DNA of 21,360 nt from Chloroflexota bacterium (GCA_016193545.1 JACPSA010000066.1:1-21360); one strand, 5' to 3'. Positions 14,875 to 21,360 are shown, counted from the stretch's first letter. The notes: generated by a model from the letters alone, not told the origin. Translations and numbers: made by a program.

Positions 14875-15878
14875 GGGCCTCCACGCTGCCTTACTATTAT
14901 GATGCCAGTGCCGATGACGACTATGAAAGAGATACCTACCATTACTAATAGTTCCGTCGGCGGCGGGGGTGGCGGAGGTGTGGGTGATGGATGGGGCTTG
15001 GTGATATTAGTCAGCACTATCTGAGGTTGATGTGGATTGTGGCAACCAATACATCTTACTTTCTCGTTGTAGCCGGGCCCGTATTCTTCTTCCGTCCAGC
15101 TTGGAACTCCATGAGTTCCTGCAGCCCAGGCTTGATAGCGTGCTTGATGACACTGGGAGCAAAGCTGTGGGTAGTCGGATAGAAAGAACCGTGTTTCTCC
15201 ACCAGCCAGGTGTAATACCCCCATTCGCTGATTATCATGGCAGGCCAAACAGGCTTGACTGCCTTCTCCGAGTTTATCGTGGCCCTTCAAAACTCTGACG
15301 TGACAATTTAAGCAGTCCAGTGTCCCTCCTTTAAGAGGTGAAGGTAGTACTGGAGTGGTGAGAAGTGGCATCTGGGGTTGATGCGGGTCATGGCAGGCAG
15401 TACACCTTAGCCCGGTAGCTCCGGTAATAGTGGATATTCCTTCCTGGTGTGTGACAACGCCGTGTTTTCCTTCACTCCAGGCGTCATACTTGGTGGTATG
15501 ACATTGTCCGCAGATTGGGGGAGAATTTGACCTGGCGAGCTGAGTTTTGTCAAGCAAGCGCAGCTTGCCCATATCAGTATTATCGTGACAGACCCAGCAG
15601 GCTTGACTGCCCGTGCCGAGTTTATCGTGCCCCGTCAATACTCTGGTGTGACATTTCAAGCACTCCAGTGGAGTCTCCGGCTCAGATGCTGCCTTAACTG
15701 CTGACGTTAGTGATATGGTTAACAGACCAGCCACTACCGCAGCTATCGCTATCGCAACTAGCAGCCAAATCCGGGGAGACCAGCTAACCGGAGCTGGAAT
15801 GCCATTCCTTAAGCCCACCGATATATTGCTCAACAACTTGCTGCTGATTATAGGTTTATCCTTCCACCCAAAGCTCAC
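14871..15878 (-). CDS. Eight-heme cytochrome c made of two tandem tetraheme units, with C-terminal anchor
   Basis: A 335-residue protein. A hydrophobic helix lies at about 36-59 after a 35-residue N-terminal extension, then CXXCH at 73, 94, 123, 159 and again at 189, 210, 240, 276, a Pro-rich linker (297-307) and a C-terminal membrane helix (309-328). Units 73-163 and 189-280 are clear duplicates: VLTGHDKLGTGSQAC and VLKGHDKLGEGSQAC match, and haem offsets are 116-117 residues. By position (first gene before an Fe-S/NrfD pair) it resembles the role of ActA or QrcA, the multiheme subunit of such complexes, though haem number differs. Start is GTG at 15878 with AAGGTAG about 9 bases upstream; a later start would lose part of the N-terminal extension but not the haems. 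Confidence 0.9.
   Translation of the reverse strand: MSFGWKDKPIISSKLLSNISVGLRNGIPAPVSWSPRIWLLVAIAIAAVVAGLLTISLTSAVKAASEPETPLECLKCHTRVLTGHDKLGTGSQACWVCHDNTDMGKLRLLDKTQLARSNSPPICGQCHTTKYDAWSEGKHGVVTHQEGISTITGATGLRCTACHDPHQPQMPLLTTPVLPSPLKGGTLDCLNCHVRVLKGHDKLGEGSQACLACHDNQRMGVLHLAGGETRFFLSDYPQLCSQCHQARYQAWAAGTHGVPSWTEEEYGPGYNEKVRCIGCHNPHQPQIVLTNITKPHPSPTPPPPPPPTELLVMVGISFIVVIGTGIIIVRQRGGP
15039..15662 (-). repeat. Internal duplication of a tetraheme unit (about 348 bp)
   Basis: The segment 15315-15662 (residues 73-188) and 15039-15314 (residues 189-280) encode the two tetraheme units. DNA identity is still visible around 15601-15670 and 15254-15322 (GCTTGACTGCC and GAGTTTATCGTG in both), so the duplication is probably fairly recent or kept similar. 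Confidence 0.8.
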
Positions 15879-15974
15879 AATTTACTACCTTACACACCTT
15901 ATAGAAATTGCTGCCGACGGGTTGAGTTCACCCCGCTGCAGTCCCACGTTATCTCGTGCTGTCCTGGGTTAAGG

Positions 15975-16724
15975 TTATTTTGACTTATTGGACAGGGCAT
16001 TGATGATATCAATGGGTAATGGGATTACAGTGCTATTTCTTTCACCGGATATCTCAACCAGTGTTTGCAGGTAACGGAGCTGTAATGCTGATGGTTGTTC
16101 GTTAATAATCTTGGCGGCATTCGCCAGAGTTTGCGCGGCGGCAAATTCGCCCTCAGCATGGATAATCTTGGCTCTCTTTTCCCGTTCTGACTCAGCCTGT
16201 CGGGCCATCGCTCGCTGCATTGCCTCAGGCAGCAAAACATCCTTAACTTCAACCAGAGTTGCTCTAACACCCCAGGGCTCTTCGCTTTGTTCGTCAATAA
16301 TCTGGCGCAGTCTCAGGTTAATCTGGTCACGATGGGCCAATAATTCATCCAGTTCTGATTGGCCGAGAACGCTTCTGAGGGTGGTCAGGGCGAGTTGAAT
16401 GATTGCATCCCGGTAGGCCTCAACATTAATCACCGCTTTCTCTGGCTCAATTACCATATAGTATACTACCGCATCTACTTTGACGGTGACATTATCCCTG
16501 GTTATTACCTCTTGAGGCTCCAGCACAGTAGTTACAATACGAAGGCTGACCTTGGTCATGCGTTCAACCAGAGGGATAATAACATTGAAGCCAGGATTCC
16601 TAATTGCGACCAATCGTCCGAAGCGCAGCACTACCCCGCGTTCATATTGCTTTACAATCTTAATGCTTAAAGGTAATAACAGTAATACGACAATAACGAT
16701 AAGAAAGATAATCCATGTATCCAA
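15975..16724 (-). CDS. SPFH/stomatin (slipin)-family membrane protein
   Basis: A 249-residue protein with one N-terminal membrane segment (about 5-25), the SPFH/band 7 domain (about 26-190, with QYERGVVLRFGR and GFNVIIPLVERM) and a charged helical region rich in Ala, Glu and Arg (about 170-215) that normally drives oligomerisation. Stomatins form membrane rings that organise or protect membrane protein complexes. Bacterial slipin genes usually sit next to an NfeD gene; none is adjacent here. Start is TTG at 16724, 7 bases after AAGGAGG; the ATG at 16731 is in another frame. Its place between two cytochrome modules suggests it may scaffold them (inference). A 226-base gap upstream may carry a promoter. 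Confidence 0.9.
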   Translation of the reverse strand: MDTWIIFLIVIVVLLLLPLSIKIVKQYERGVVLRFGRLVAIRNPGFNVIIPLVERMTKVSLRIVTTVLEPQEVITRDNVTVKVDAVVYYMVIEPEKAVINVEAYRDAIIQLALTTLRSVLGQSELDELLAHRDQINLRLRQIIDEQSEEPWGVRATLVEVKDVLLPEAMQRAMARQAESEREKRAKIIHAEGEFAAAQTLANAAKIINEQPSALQLRYLQTLVEISGERNSTVIPLPIDIINALSNKSK

Positions 16725-16911
16725 TCTGCATCCTCCTTTTATCTAATTATTTCTCCGTCCATTACTTAGCCACCGTCATAAGCACCTCCATCATGTGACC
16801 TTGTTAATAGCTATCTTTAGTCGTATCTAGTATTTAGGCGGTATTTGTTTTCTAGGTAGTCTTTACTATGGCTCCCTTCTATACTATCATAGCTTTACTT
16901 TACTATGGTGT

Positions 16912-16948
16912 AGGTACTTGTACCCCTTTCTGTTAAAATAAAGTACCT
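16912..16948 (-). terminator. Possible 3' hairpin after the NapC-like gene
   Basis: AGGTACTT (16912-16919) and AAGTACCT (16941-16948) are inverted, with a 21-base loop, and a shorter alternative hairpin GGTAC-TT-GTACC (16913-16924) uses the same left arm. It starts 2 bases after the stop at 16951. No strong T run follows, so terminator activity is doubtful. Confidence 0.3.
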
Positions 16949-16950
16949 GT

Positions 16951-18075
16951 TTATTGGGTTTCTACTCTATAATGACATGAGTCACAGCTAGCGTCAAGAA
17001 CCCTACCCTTTTGTGGACCGGTTATAGCTACCAGCTTGCTGTGGCACCTGAAGCATCCCGGTGATTTCTGGTGACCGGCATTATCAATATAGGTTTTCCA
17101 GCTTACATTCATGTCGGGGAAAGTGGTGAGCCGGGCAATCTCCTTCAGTTCCTCTATTGCCTGCTCAATGGCTCTTCCCTCACTGACATAAAGCTCAGGA
17201 TAGGAAATACTATAGAACGCTTTAATAGCTTCAACCTTGACGATAGCTTCAGCCAGACTGGAGTTAGGCGGGTCCAAGGCTTTAACACCCTCTCTTTTAA
17301 TAAAGGGGAGGGAATCATCTATCCTGCCCTGGATAAACGCCATGTCAATCAGTTCTTCGGGGGACTGGAAGATATGAGTTACCCGGGTATGACAGTCCAG
17401 ACAGTCCATGAGACGTTTCTCATTCTCGATACGTTTCGGGTCGGTGTGGATAAGCTCGGAGGCTTTATCGGGGTCGATGTATTCGGTAATAAGCTCACCC
17501 TGGCTATTCTCGATACCGACCCAGCCGATTTCCTGGCGTTTCTCATCCATGGGTAGATACCAGACATTGCCGCCAATCAGCCAGTGAATATCGTGCGTTG
17601 TTCCGGCTTCACCGCCACCAACGCGGAGAATCCTGCTATCAACCTTCTTGGTATTTTTCTCATCCATCTGGTAGGTGGTATGGACTCGGACAAGGTCTCC
17701 GGAAAACCTCCCCGGGCGGTGACACTGCTCGCAGGTATCACGGGCGGGACGGAGGTTTGCTACCGGCGTTGGAATGGGACGGTCATAGGTACCGAAAAGA
17801 GTGGTGAAGATAAGGGGTATACCACTCAGTTTTGACCTGACCATGTAGTCAGATCCACGACCAACGTGACATTCGGCGCAGGTTACCCGGGAATGGGGGG
17901 AAGCCTGATAGGTAGTATACTCAGGATACATTACCTGGTGGCAGAGGCGGCCGCAGAAAGCGGTAGAATCCATAAATTCCACCGCCTGATAAACACCGAT
18001 AACCAGAAATATTATGCCTATTGCCCCGGCCGACATGAGGAAAATCATTTTTTCATGTAACCGCCGATGTTCCAT
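16951..18075 (-). CDS. NapC/NirT-like membrane-anchored six-heme cytochrome c
   Basis: A 374-residue protein with an N-terminal helix (about 9-30) followed by AFCGRLCHQVMYPEY, a CX3CH site (C41, C45, H46), and CAECH at 66. This is the N-terminal signature of NapC/NirT/NrfH-type quinol dehydrogenases, in which the first haem lies at the membrane surface by the quinol site. Four more CXXCH sites follow at 115, 225, 341 and 364, giving six haems. The central region (about 120-220 and 235-335) has long haem-free stretches, so it is not a simple tetraheme NapC. It lies 8 bases after the small membrane protein gene and ends the cytochrome b module, so quinol-to-multiheme electron transfer is the likely role. 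Confidence 0.88.
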   Translation of the reverse strand: MEHRRLHEKMIFLMSAGAIGIIFLVIGVYQAVEFMDSTAFCGRLCHQVMYPEYTTYQASPHSRVTCAECHVGRGSDYMVRSKLSGIPLIFTTLFGTYDRPIPTPVANLRPARDTCEQCHRPGRFSGDLVRVHTTYQMDEKNTKKVDSRILRVGGGEAGTTHDIHWLIGGNVWYLPMDEKRQEIGWVGIENSQGELITEYIDPDKASELIHTDPKRIENEKRLMDCLDCHTRVTHIFQSPEELIDMAFIQGRIDDSLPFIKREGVKALDPPNSSLAEAIVKVEAIKAFYSISYPELYVSEGRAIEQAIEELKEIARLTTFPDMNVSWKTYIDNAGHQKSPGCFRCHSKLVAITGPQKGRVLDASCDSCHYRVETQ

Positions 18076-18083
18076 TTTTTATC

Positions 18084-18296
18084 TCACTTACTCAGTCTCA
18101 AAATGGCCATGACAAAGATTACTCCTCCGGCAATAAACAGGACAGGCACCATGAGAAAGTTGAGCAGGCCAAAAAAGGGATATGTTTCGGGGAGGTCAGA
18201 GTGCATGTTAAAGATAACCAGTCCCACAATGAGCGCAAAGACTATTCCGGCTGCTCTGGTCAGCCAGTCATCAAAAATCTGGCGAATCAGTCTCAT
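18084..18296 (-). CDS. Small two-helix membrane protein in the cytochrome b module
   Basis: A 70-residue protein with helices at about 14-30 and 45-67, not recognised by name. The frame stays open to an ATG at 18359, but that would overlap the cytochrome b gene by 89 bases. I choose the ATG at 18296 (26-base overlap, GAGAGA 5 bases upstream); the ATG at 18311 is possible. It lies between the cytochrome b gene and the NapC-like gene with tight spacing, so it is probably a small subunit or assembly factor of that complex. Confidence 0.65.
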   Translation of the reverse strand: MRLIRQIFDDWLTRAAGIVFALIVGLVIFNMHSDLPETYPFFGLLNFLMVPVLFIAGGVIFVMAILRLSK

Positions 18297-19062
18297 TGTT
18301 TCTCTCAGCATCACTCTTGCTTTCATCATCGGTTTCCTCTTTCTGTTCACTAATGCCAAGCAGCCTTTCGTATTCCAAAGGGTGTTCCCTGCGGTATCGC
18401 TCCCCGGCTACTTTTCCGGTGAATATCGAGGTATTAAATGGAAATACGCCGGGAGTAAAGTGGTTAAAGAAGATGTGTACCATGAAAATCCAGATTAATG
18501 CCAGCATGGCTTCATCACTGTGGGCTATCAGAGCAGTGGGTACAACCCAGCCGGGCAGGAACCTGGTGACCAGGACGGGATACATCATAATAAAGCCTGA
18601 ACCGGCCATGACCGGTATTCCCCAGAAGATAGCCCAGTAATCGAACTTCTCCTTCCAGTTGAAGCGGTCATACCGCGGCATTTCTTTTCTCAATCCCATA
18701 AAGTAGCCCAACTCTTGGGCCAGTTTAATGAAGTCCTGTAAACCGGGGACCATCTTTATCGGGAACGGTCTCTTGAGGATATTGATGGTGTACCAGAGAT
18801 AGAGTAAATGATATACAGAAACAGAGACCATGACCCAGGCGGCGAAACGGTGAGTAAAACGGGTGGCTTCAATCCCTCCCCAGGCGGCCGTCCACCATTG
18901 ACTGATTGCGAAATCGTGGAATTTTAGAGGTAGGCCGGTAACTACCAGCAGGATGAAACTTACCATCAATAAGGCGTGCTGAATTATCTGGTGGATATCG
19001 AAGCGTGTGATTTTCTCTTCCAGCTCCTTTGCTGCGGAAAGAGTTTCTATTCCTGTTACCAT
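18271..19062 (-). CDS. Four-helix dihaem cytochrome b (b561/FdnI-like)
   Basis: A 263-residue protein with four membrane helices (about 28-45, 68-92, 141-165, 173-200). Histidines in the helices or at their ends (H24, H29, H71, H85, H181, H196, H201) suit binding of two b haems. This is the fold of formate dehydrogenase gamma and Ni-Fe hydrogenase cytochrome b subunits, which connect the quinone pool with an extracytoplasmic redox partner. Here the partner is likely the seven-heme cytochrome, whose gene is 1 base upstream. The C-terminal tail (about 229-263) is very acidic and probably disordered. It resembles the cytochrome b plus multiheme arrangement of Cbc-type complexes in metal reducers. 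Confidence 0.88.
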   Translation of the reverse strand: MVTGIETLSAAKELEEKITRFDIHQIIQHALLMVSFILLVVTGLPLKFHDFAISQWWTAAWGGIEATRFTHRFAAWVMVSVSVYHLLYLWYTINILKRPFPIKMVPGLQDFIKLAQELGYFMGLRKEMPRYDRFNWKEKFDYWAIFWGIPVMAGSGFIMMYPVLVTRFLPGWVVPTALIAHSDEAMLALIWIFMVHIFFNHFTPGVFPFNTSIFTGKVAGERYRREHPLEYERLLGISEQKEETDDESKSDAERNNETDSPDF

Positions 19063-19063
19063 C

Positions 19064-19996
19064 TTATTCCCTCCATTTGTTGGCTGAAAACCTGATGATG
19101 GCCATAATCACTACTATGGCGCCGAAGGAAACGACGGATATCAGCAGGGTGGTGAAAAGTATTTCAGTGTAATGTGCCACCGGGATATTTTCCGGTGAGG
19201 CCTCTTTGTGCCCCAGGAAACCACTAGCAAAGTTTGTGCCGGCGTTAGGGTGGCACTGCTCACAAGTATTGGCCAGATTATTCAGACCGGCTACCGGAGA
19301 GGTGGGGTCACTGGCACTCTTGATATCATGAACGCCGTGACAATTGGTGCAGGTCGCCTTATCCAGTTGAGTTACCTCATATGTGCCCAGTTGCATGGCT
19401 TTGCCATGAAAGCTGCGCATGTAGGATTCGTAGACTTTCTCCACGACGCCGTAGTTTGCCATCAGTTTCTCATTGCCGTGACACTGACCACAGGTCTGGG
19501 CGATGTTTTTCTTGTAGGTGGGAGCATTGTACTCCAGTACCCGGATTACGCTATGCGGATTACCTACGGGGCTATGACAGTCGATACAGGTAGCCACATC
19601 AGGGTTGCCCTGGATAAGTTGCTGTCCATGAATGCTTTCCAGGTGTAATTTGTATTGGTACTGGTGGCAACTGCCGCATTTCTGGGCTAAAGATAGCTTG
19701 GTCAGTGGTGTATCAGTTTTATGCGGTTCGCTAGTATGGCAGGTGGTGCAATCAATATAGCGATGGGCTCCTTTGCTCAAAGCCTCTTCGCTAACATGTA
19801 ACGATATCCTCTTACCATCCGCTGTTGTCTTAATCAGCTCCGGATTATCGTGACAGGACAGACAGTTATTCTCATCCAAGCCAGCAACCTTAGTGGCACT
19901 TAAGGTTAGGACTGACCCTGTCAGGACAAGACCAAAAGCTAGAAAAGGCAGTAATCTTCTCAGTTCTAACCCGGCCTGCTTTGGAGGTTGGCTCAT
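19064..19996 (-). CDS. Seven-heme cytochrome c with C-terminal membrane anchor
   Basis: A 310-residue protein with an N-terminal hydrophobic helix (about 15-36), CXXCH sites at 45, 83, 107, 137, 169, 216 and 245, and a C-terminal helix (about 279-302) with a positively charged end, so the haem domain lies outside the cytoplasmic membrane. GVHDIKSASDPTSPV (221-235) and the spaced His residues are typical of the cytochrome c3-like family found next to cytochrome b genes. The likely role is electron transfer between cytochrome b and other periplasmic cytochromes. AGAGGTGA lies 9 to 10 bases before the ATG. The cytochrome b ATG follows its stop after 1 base, so the two are co-translated. Confidence 0.9.
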   Translation of the reverse strand: MSQPPKQAGLELRRLLPFLAFGLVLTGSVLTLSATKVAGLDENNCLSCHDNPELIKTTADGKRISLHVSEEALSKGAHRYIDCTTCHTSEPHKTDTPLTKLSLAQKCGSCHQYQYKLHLESIHGQQLIQGNPDVATCIDCHSPVGNPHSVIRVLEYNAPTYKKNIAQTCGQCHGNEKLMANYGVVEKVYESYMRSFHGKAMQLGTYEVTQLDKATCTNCHGVHDIKSASDPTSPVAGLNNLANTCEQCHPNAGTNFASGFLGHKEASPENIPVAHYTEILFTTLLISVVSFGAIVVIMAIIRFSANKWRE

Positions 19997-20036
19997 AACT
20001 AGCTATTCACCTCTGTCGATTAACGACGAGTCAGTT

Positions 20037-20258
20037 TCAACTCGATATCCTGCCCAATCTGTGAATAAAGGGAAAGCGATAGAATCCGAATACCTCGCGA
20101 TTTCGCAGAAAACCGGTGAAGATGATGATAATTCCCAGTAGTTCAAACATGTAGATAAGCTGGTATGGTCTTCGGCGAGCAAAGAATTGGTCGAGAACGG
20201 TTACGGCAAAAATGAAGCTGATGATAATCGATAGCAATGGTAGTATGGCGATATTCAT
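20037..20258 (-). CDS. Short two-helix membrane protein, possibly the N-terminal remnant of a longer protein
   Basis: A 73-residue protein with helices at about 3-22 and 33-50 separated by DQFFARRRPYQLIYMFELLG. That helix, basic RRRPYQL loop, helix pattern recalls the start of longer polytopic membrane proteins in Chloroflexota and Actinobacteria, which would make this a truncated copy; this is from memory and uncertain. The last 20 residues are poorly hydrophobic. AGGAG lies 10 bases upstream of the ATG. It is the first gene of the large minus-strand operon, just below the divergent promoter region, and the seven-heme gene starts 40 bases later. Confidence 0.55.
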   Translation of the reverse strand: MNIAILPLLSIIISFIFAVTVLDQFFARRRPYQLIYMFELLGIIIIFTGFLRNREVFGFYRFPFIHRLGRISS

Positions 20259-20319
20259 AATTGTTTAACTCCTGGCATTTTATCTTATTTTTCAACTAAA
20301 TTCCAGATAATTCTGTAGT

Positions 20320-20352
20320 AAAAATACCCTGTATTTGATGGAAAAATACCCT
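20320..20352. promoter_or_regulatory. Paired AAAAATACCCT direct repeat, 22-bp period
   Basis: Two identical 11-base elements with starts 22 bases apart, close to two helical turns, so a dimeric or cooperative regulator would bind one DNA face. They lie 62-94 bases upstream of the first operon gene. The same core occurs once upstream of the nine-heme gene at 6145-6156. Confidence 0.5.
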
Positions 20353-20442
20353 AGTTTTCTGGTACAACATAAATTGTCCTGATAGAGTCCTGGTATTGCT
20401 CTATTCAATCTCCAGGCGCTGATTATAGCATACCGCTAATGA

Positions 20443-20471
20443 TTGTGTAACATAATGACAGGTGCTAAAAT
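20443..20471 (+). promoter_or_regulatory. Candidate sigma70 promoter of the MFS gene
   Basis: TTGTGT (20443-20448), a 17-base spacer and TAAAAT (20466-20471). The predicted start is about 85 bases upstream of the transporter start codon. Confidence 0.4.
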
Positions 20472-20563
20472 GATCTAATACTCAAAAGCGAGACAGGTCA
20501 GGAGTATTCGCATATTTCGAAAGCCCATAAGAGGAATAACAAATACGGAGGCGCTAGCTACCT

Positions 20564-21360
20564 TTGGCTGGATTGGAGAAATTAAAGAAGGTTTATCATC
20601 AGTGGGGTGGGGCTACCACCGCTTTTTTTACTTATACCCATCTGAGCCATGACCTGTGTATCGGGCTGCACATGGCTTTGTTGCCTTTAATCAGAGAGGA
20701 TTTAGGCTTAAACTATCTTCAGGCAGGATTGCTGCTTGGCGCTTATCAGATTACAGCCGGTCTTTCCCAAATTCCCGGGGGATGGCTCGGCGACCGTATT
20801 AACCGTCATATAGTGGTCGCTATCGGTTTGGGTGGTGTCGCCCTGGCGGCTCAGCTGGTGAGTTTAAGCACAAACTATTATTCTCTGTTGATTATTCTGG
20901 TGATGATGGGAATTATGGCCGGTGCTTATCACCCTTCGGCAACATCACTGCTGTCCAGTTATGTTGAGGAAGGGAGGCGAGGCAAGGTGCTGGGCTTTCA
21001 TCTGGTGGGAGGTAGTGCCGGCTTTATGTTTGGTCCGGTTGTCGGCGGTCTGCTGGCGGCCATATTGGGGTGGCGTTTTGTTTTTGTTATCATGAGCATT
21101 CCGGCCCTGGTAGCGGTTCCCTTAGTCTTGAGGAAGCTCAGGCAGCAAAAGCGTGCCAGTGATGCTGCCTCAGTGAGTAAGGCAGCAACCAGCAGTGCAT
21201 CACCAGCCCAACCGATTTCTGGAAGAATCACTCTTATTCAGGTATTGCGGCCGATAGCTATCATTACTACCCTGGGTGTTCTCACTCAGCTGGTCATTGG
21301 CTCAGCCGCTGGTTTTATCCCCCTGTATCTGGTGGACAGGCACAGTATTGCCCCGGCCTA
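20564..21360 (+). CDS. Major facilitator superfamily transporter, N-terminal part (cut by window edge)
   Basis: The open frame runs to the window end without a stop (265 codons visible). It shows helices at about 20-40 and 52-72, the MFS motif A in the loop between helices 2 and 3 (GGWLGDRINRH, 72-82), then MGIMAGAYHPSATSLLSSY and GFHLVGGSAGFMFGPVVGG, typical of MFS helices 4 and 5, and a hydrophilic central loop (about 188-222). The substrate is unknown. The best start is TTG at 20564, 12 bases after GGAGG; TTG at 20573 is possible, and the ATG at 20672 would cut away the first helix. It is transcribed away from the cytochrome operon, and a functional link is not evident. Confidence 0.85.
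   Translation, partial: MAGLEKLKKVYHQWGGATTAFFTYTHLSHDLCIGLHMALLPLIREDLGLNYLQAGLLLGAYQITAGLSQIPGGWLGDRINRHIVVAIGLGGVALAAQLVSLSTNYYSLLIILVMMGIMAGAYHPSATSLLSSYVEEGRRGKVLGFHLVGGSAGFMFGPVVGGLLAAILGWRFVFVIMSIPALVAVPLVLRKLRQQKRASDAASVSKAATSSASPAQPISGRITLIQVLRPIAIITTLGVLTQLVIGSAAGFIPLYLVDRHSIAPA

Larger units (their letters stand above)
20259..20563. promoter_or_regulatory. Divergent promoter region between the cytochrome operon and the MFS gene
   Basis: About 305 bases with no supported gene. It holds a pair of AAAAATACCCT elements (20320-20330 and 20342-20352) on the operon side and a sigma70-like promoter for the transporter (20443-20471). On the minus strand an AT-rich stretch with TAAAAT near 20280 could be the operon -10, but no good -35 is seen, which would fit an activator-dependent promoter. 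Confidence 0.5.

Noticed and set aside
15879..15974. Possible terminator between the SPFH gene and the eight-heme gene
   Set aside because: Only a four-pair GGGT/ACCC stem could be found and there is no T run.
16725..16800. Chain of tiny minus-strand frames (5 to 10 codons) with GGAGGTG ahead of the SPFH gene
   Set aside because: Frames this short arise by chance, and the TTG start of the SPFH gene has its own strong ribosome site; no sign of attenuation was found.
20441..20465. FNR/CRP-like site (TGTGT...TGACA) at the MFS promoter
   Set aside because: The half-sites do not match the TTGAT-N4-ATCAA or TGTGA-N6-TCACA consensus well enough.

Overview
The window reads as a chromosomal respiratory island from an anaerobic bacterium with c-type cytochrome maturation System I. 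The style fits a Chloroflexota/Dehalococcoidia-like lineage: lipoprotein and Tat-exported Fe-S proteins, NrfD-type membrane subunits, many multiheme cytochromes, about half GC, frequent GTG/TTG starts and ATGA overlaps. That assignment is an inference from gene content, not from a marker gene. Everything from base 1 to 20258 is on the minus strand; a divergent MFS transporter starts at 20564 on the plus strand and runs off the right edge.

Reading in the direction of transcription (right to left): 20258-16951 holds a small membrane protein, a seven-heme cytochrome with a C-terminal anchor, a four-helix cytochrome b, a two-helix small protein and a NapC/NirT-like six-heme cytochrome. These look like one quinone-linked cytochrome b/multiheme module. 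An SPFH/stomatin gene follows (16724-15975). Next comes a long near-continuous run (15878-6269): an eight-heme cytochrome built by tandem duplication, then Fe-S protein + NrfD + small membrane protein, then Fe-S protein + NrfD + membrane-anchored monoheme cytochrome, then an eight-heme cytochrome + Fe-S protein + NrfD. Three Fe-S/NrfD pairs are therefore present with no molybdopterin or other catalytic subunit between the divergent promoter and the ccm genes. The parts resemble alternative complex III, Qrc, Dsr and Hmc-type complexes, but the combination does not match any of them.

Left of this are a nine-heme lipoprotein with N-terminal carpet-like beta domains (5806-3272), preceded by a 460-bp regulatory region, and a small diheme lipoprotein (3161-2820). 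The last genes are ccmE, ccmF and the start of ccmH (2591-1), i.e. haem-attachment machinery next to genes encoding about 41 haem attachment sites.

Working model (inference): quinol is oxidised by the cytochrome b/NapC-like and NrfD/Fe-S modules, electrons pass through membrane-anchored periplasmic or extracytoplasmic multiheme proteins, and the lipoprotein cytochromes carry them to an unidentified terminal acceptor, possibly at the cell surface. A repeated noncoding motif, AAAATACCCT, lies upstream of both the large operon and the nine-heme gene and may couple their expression.
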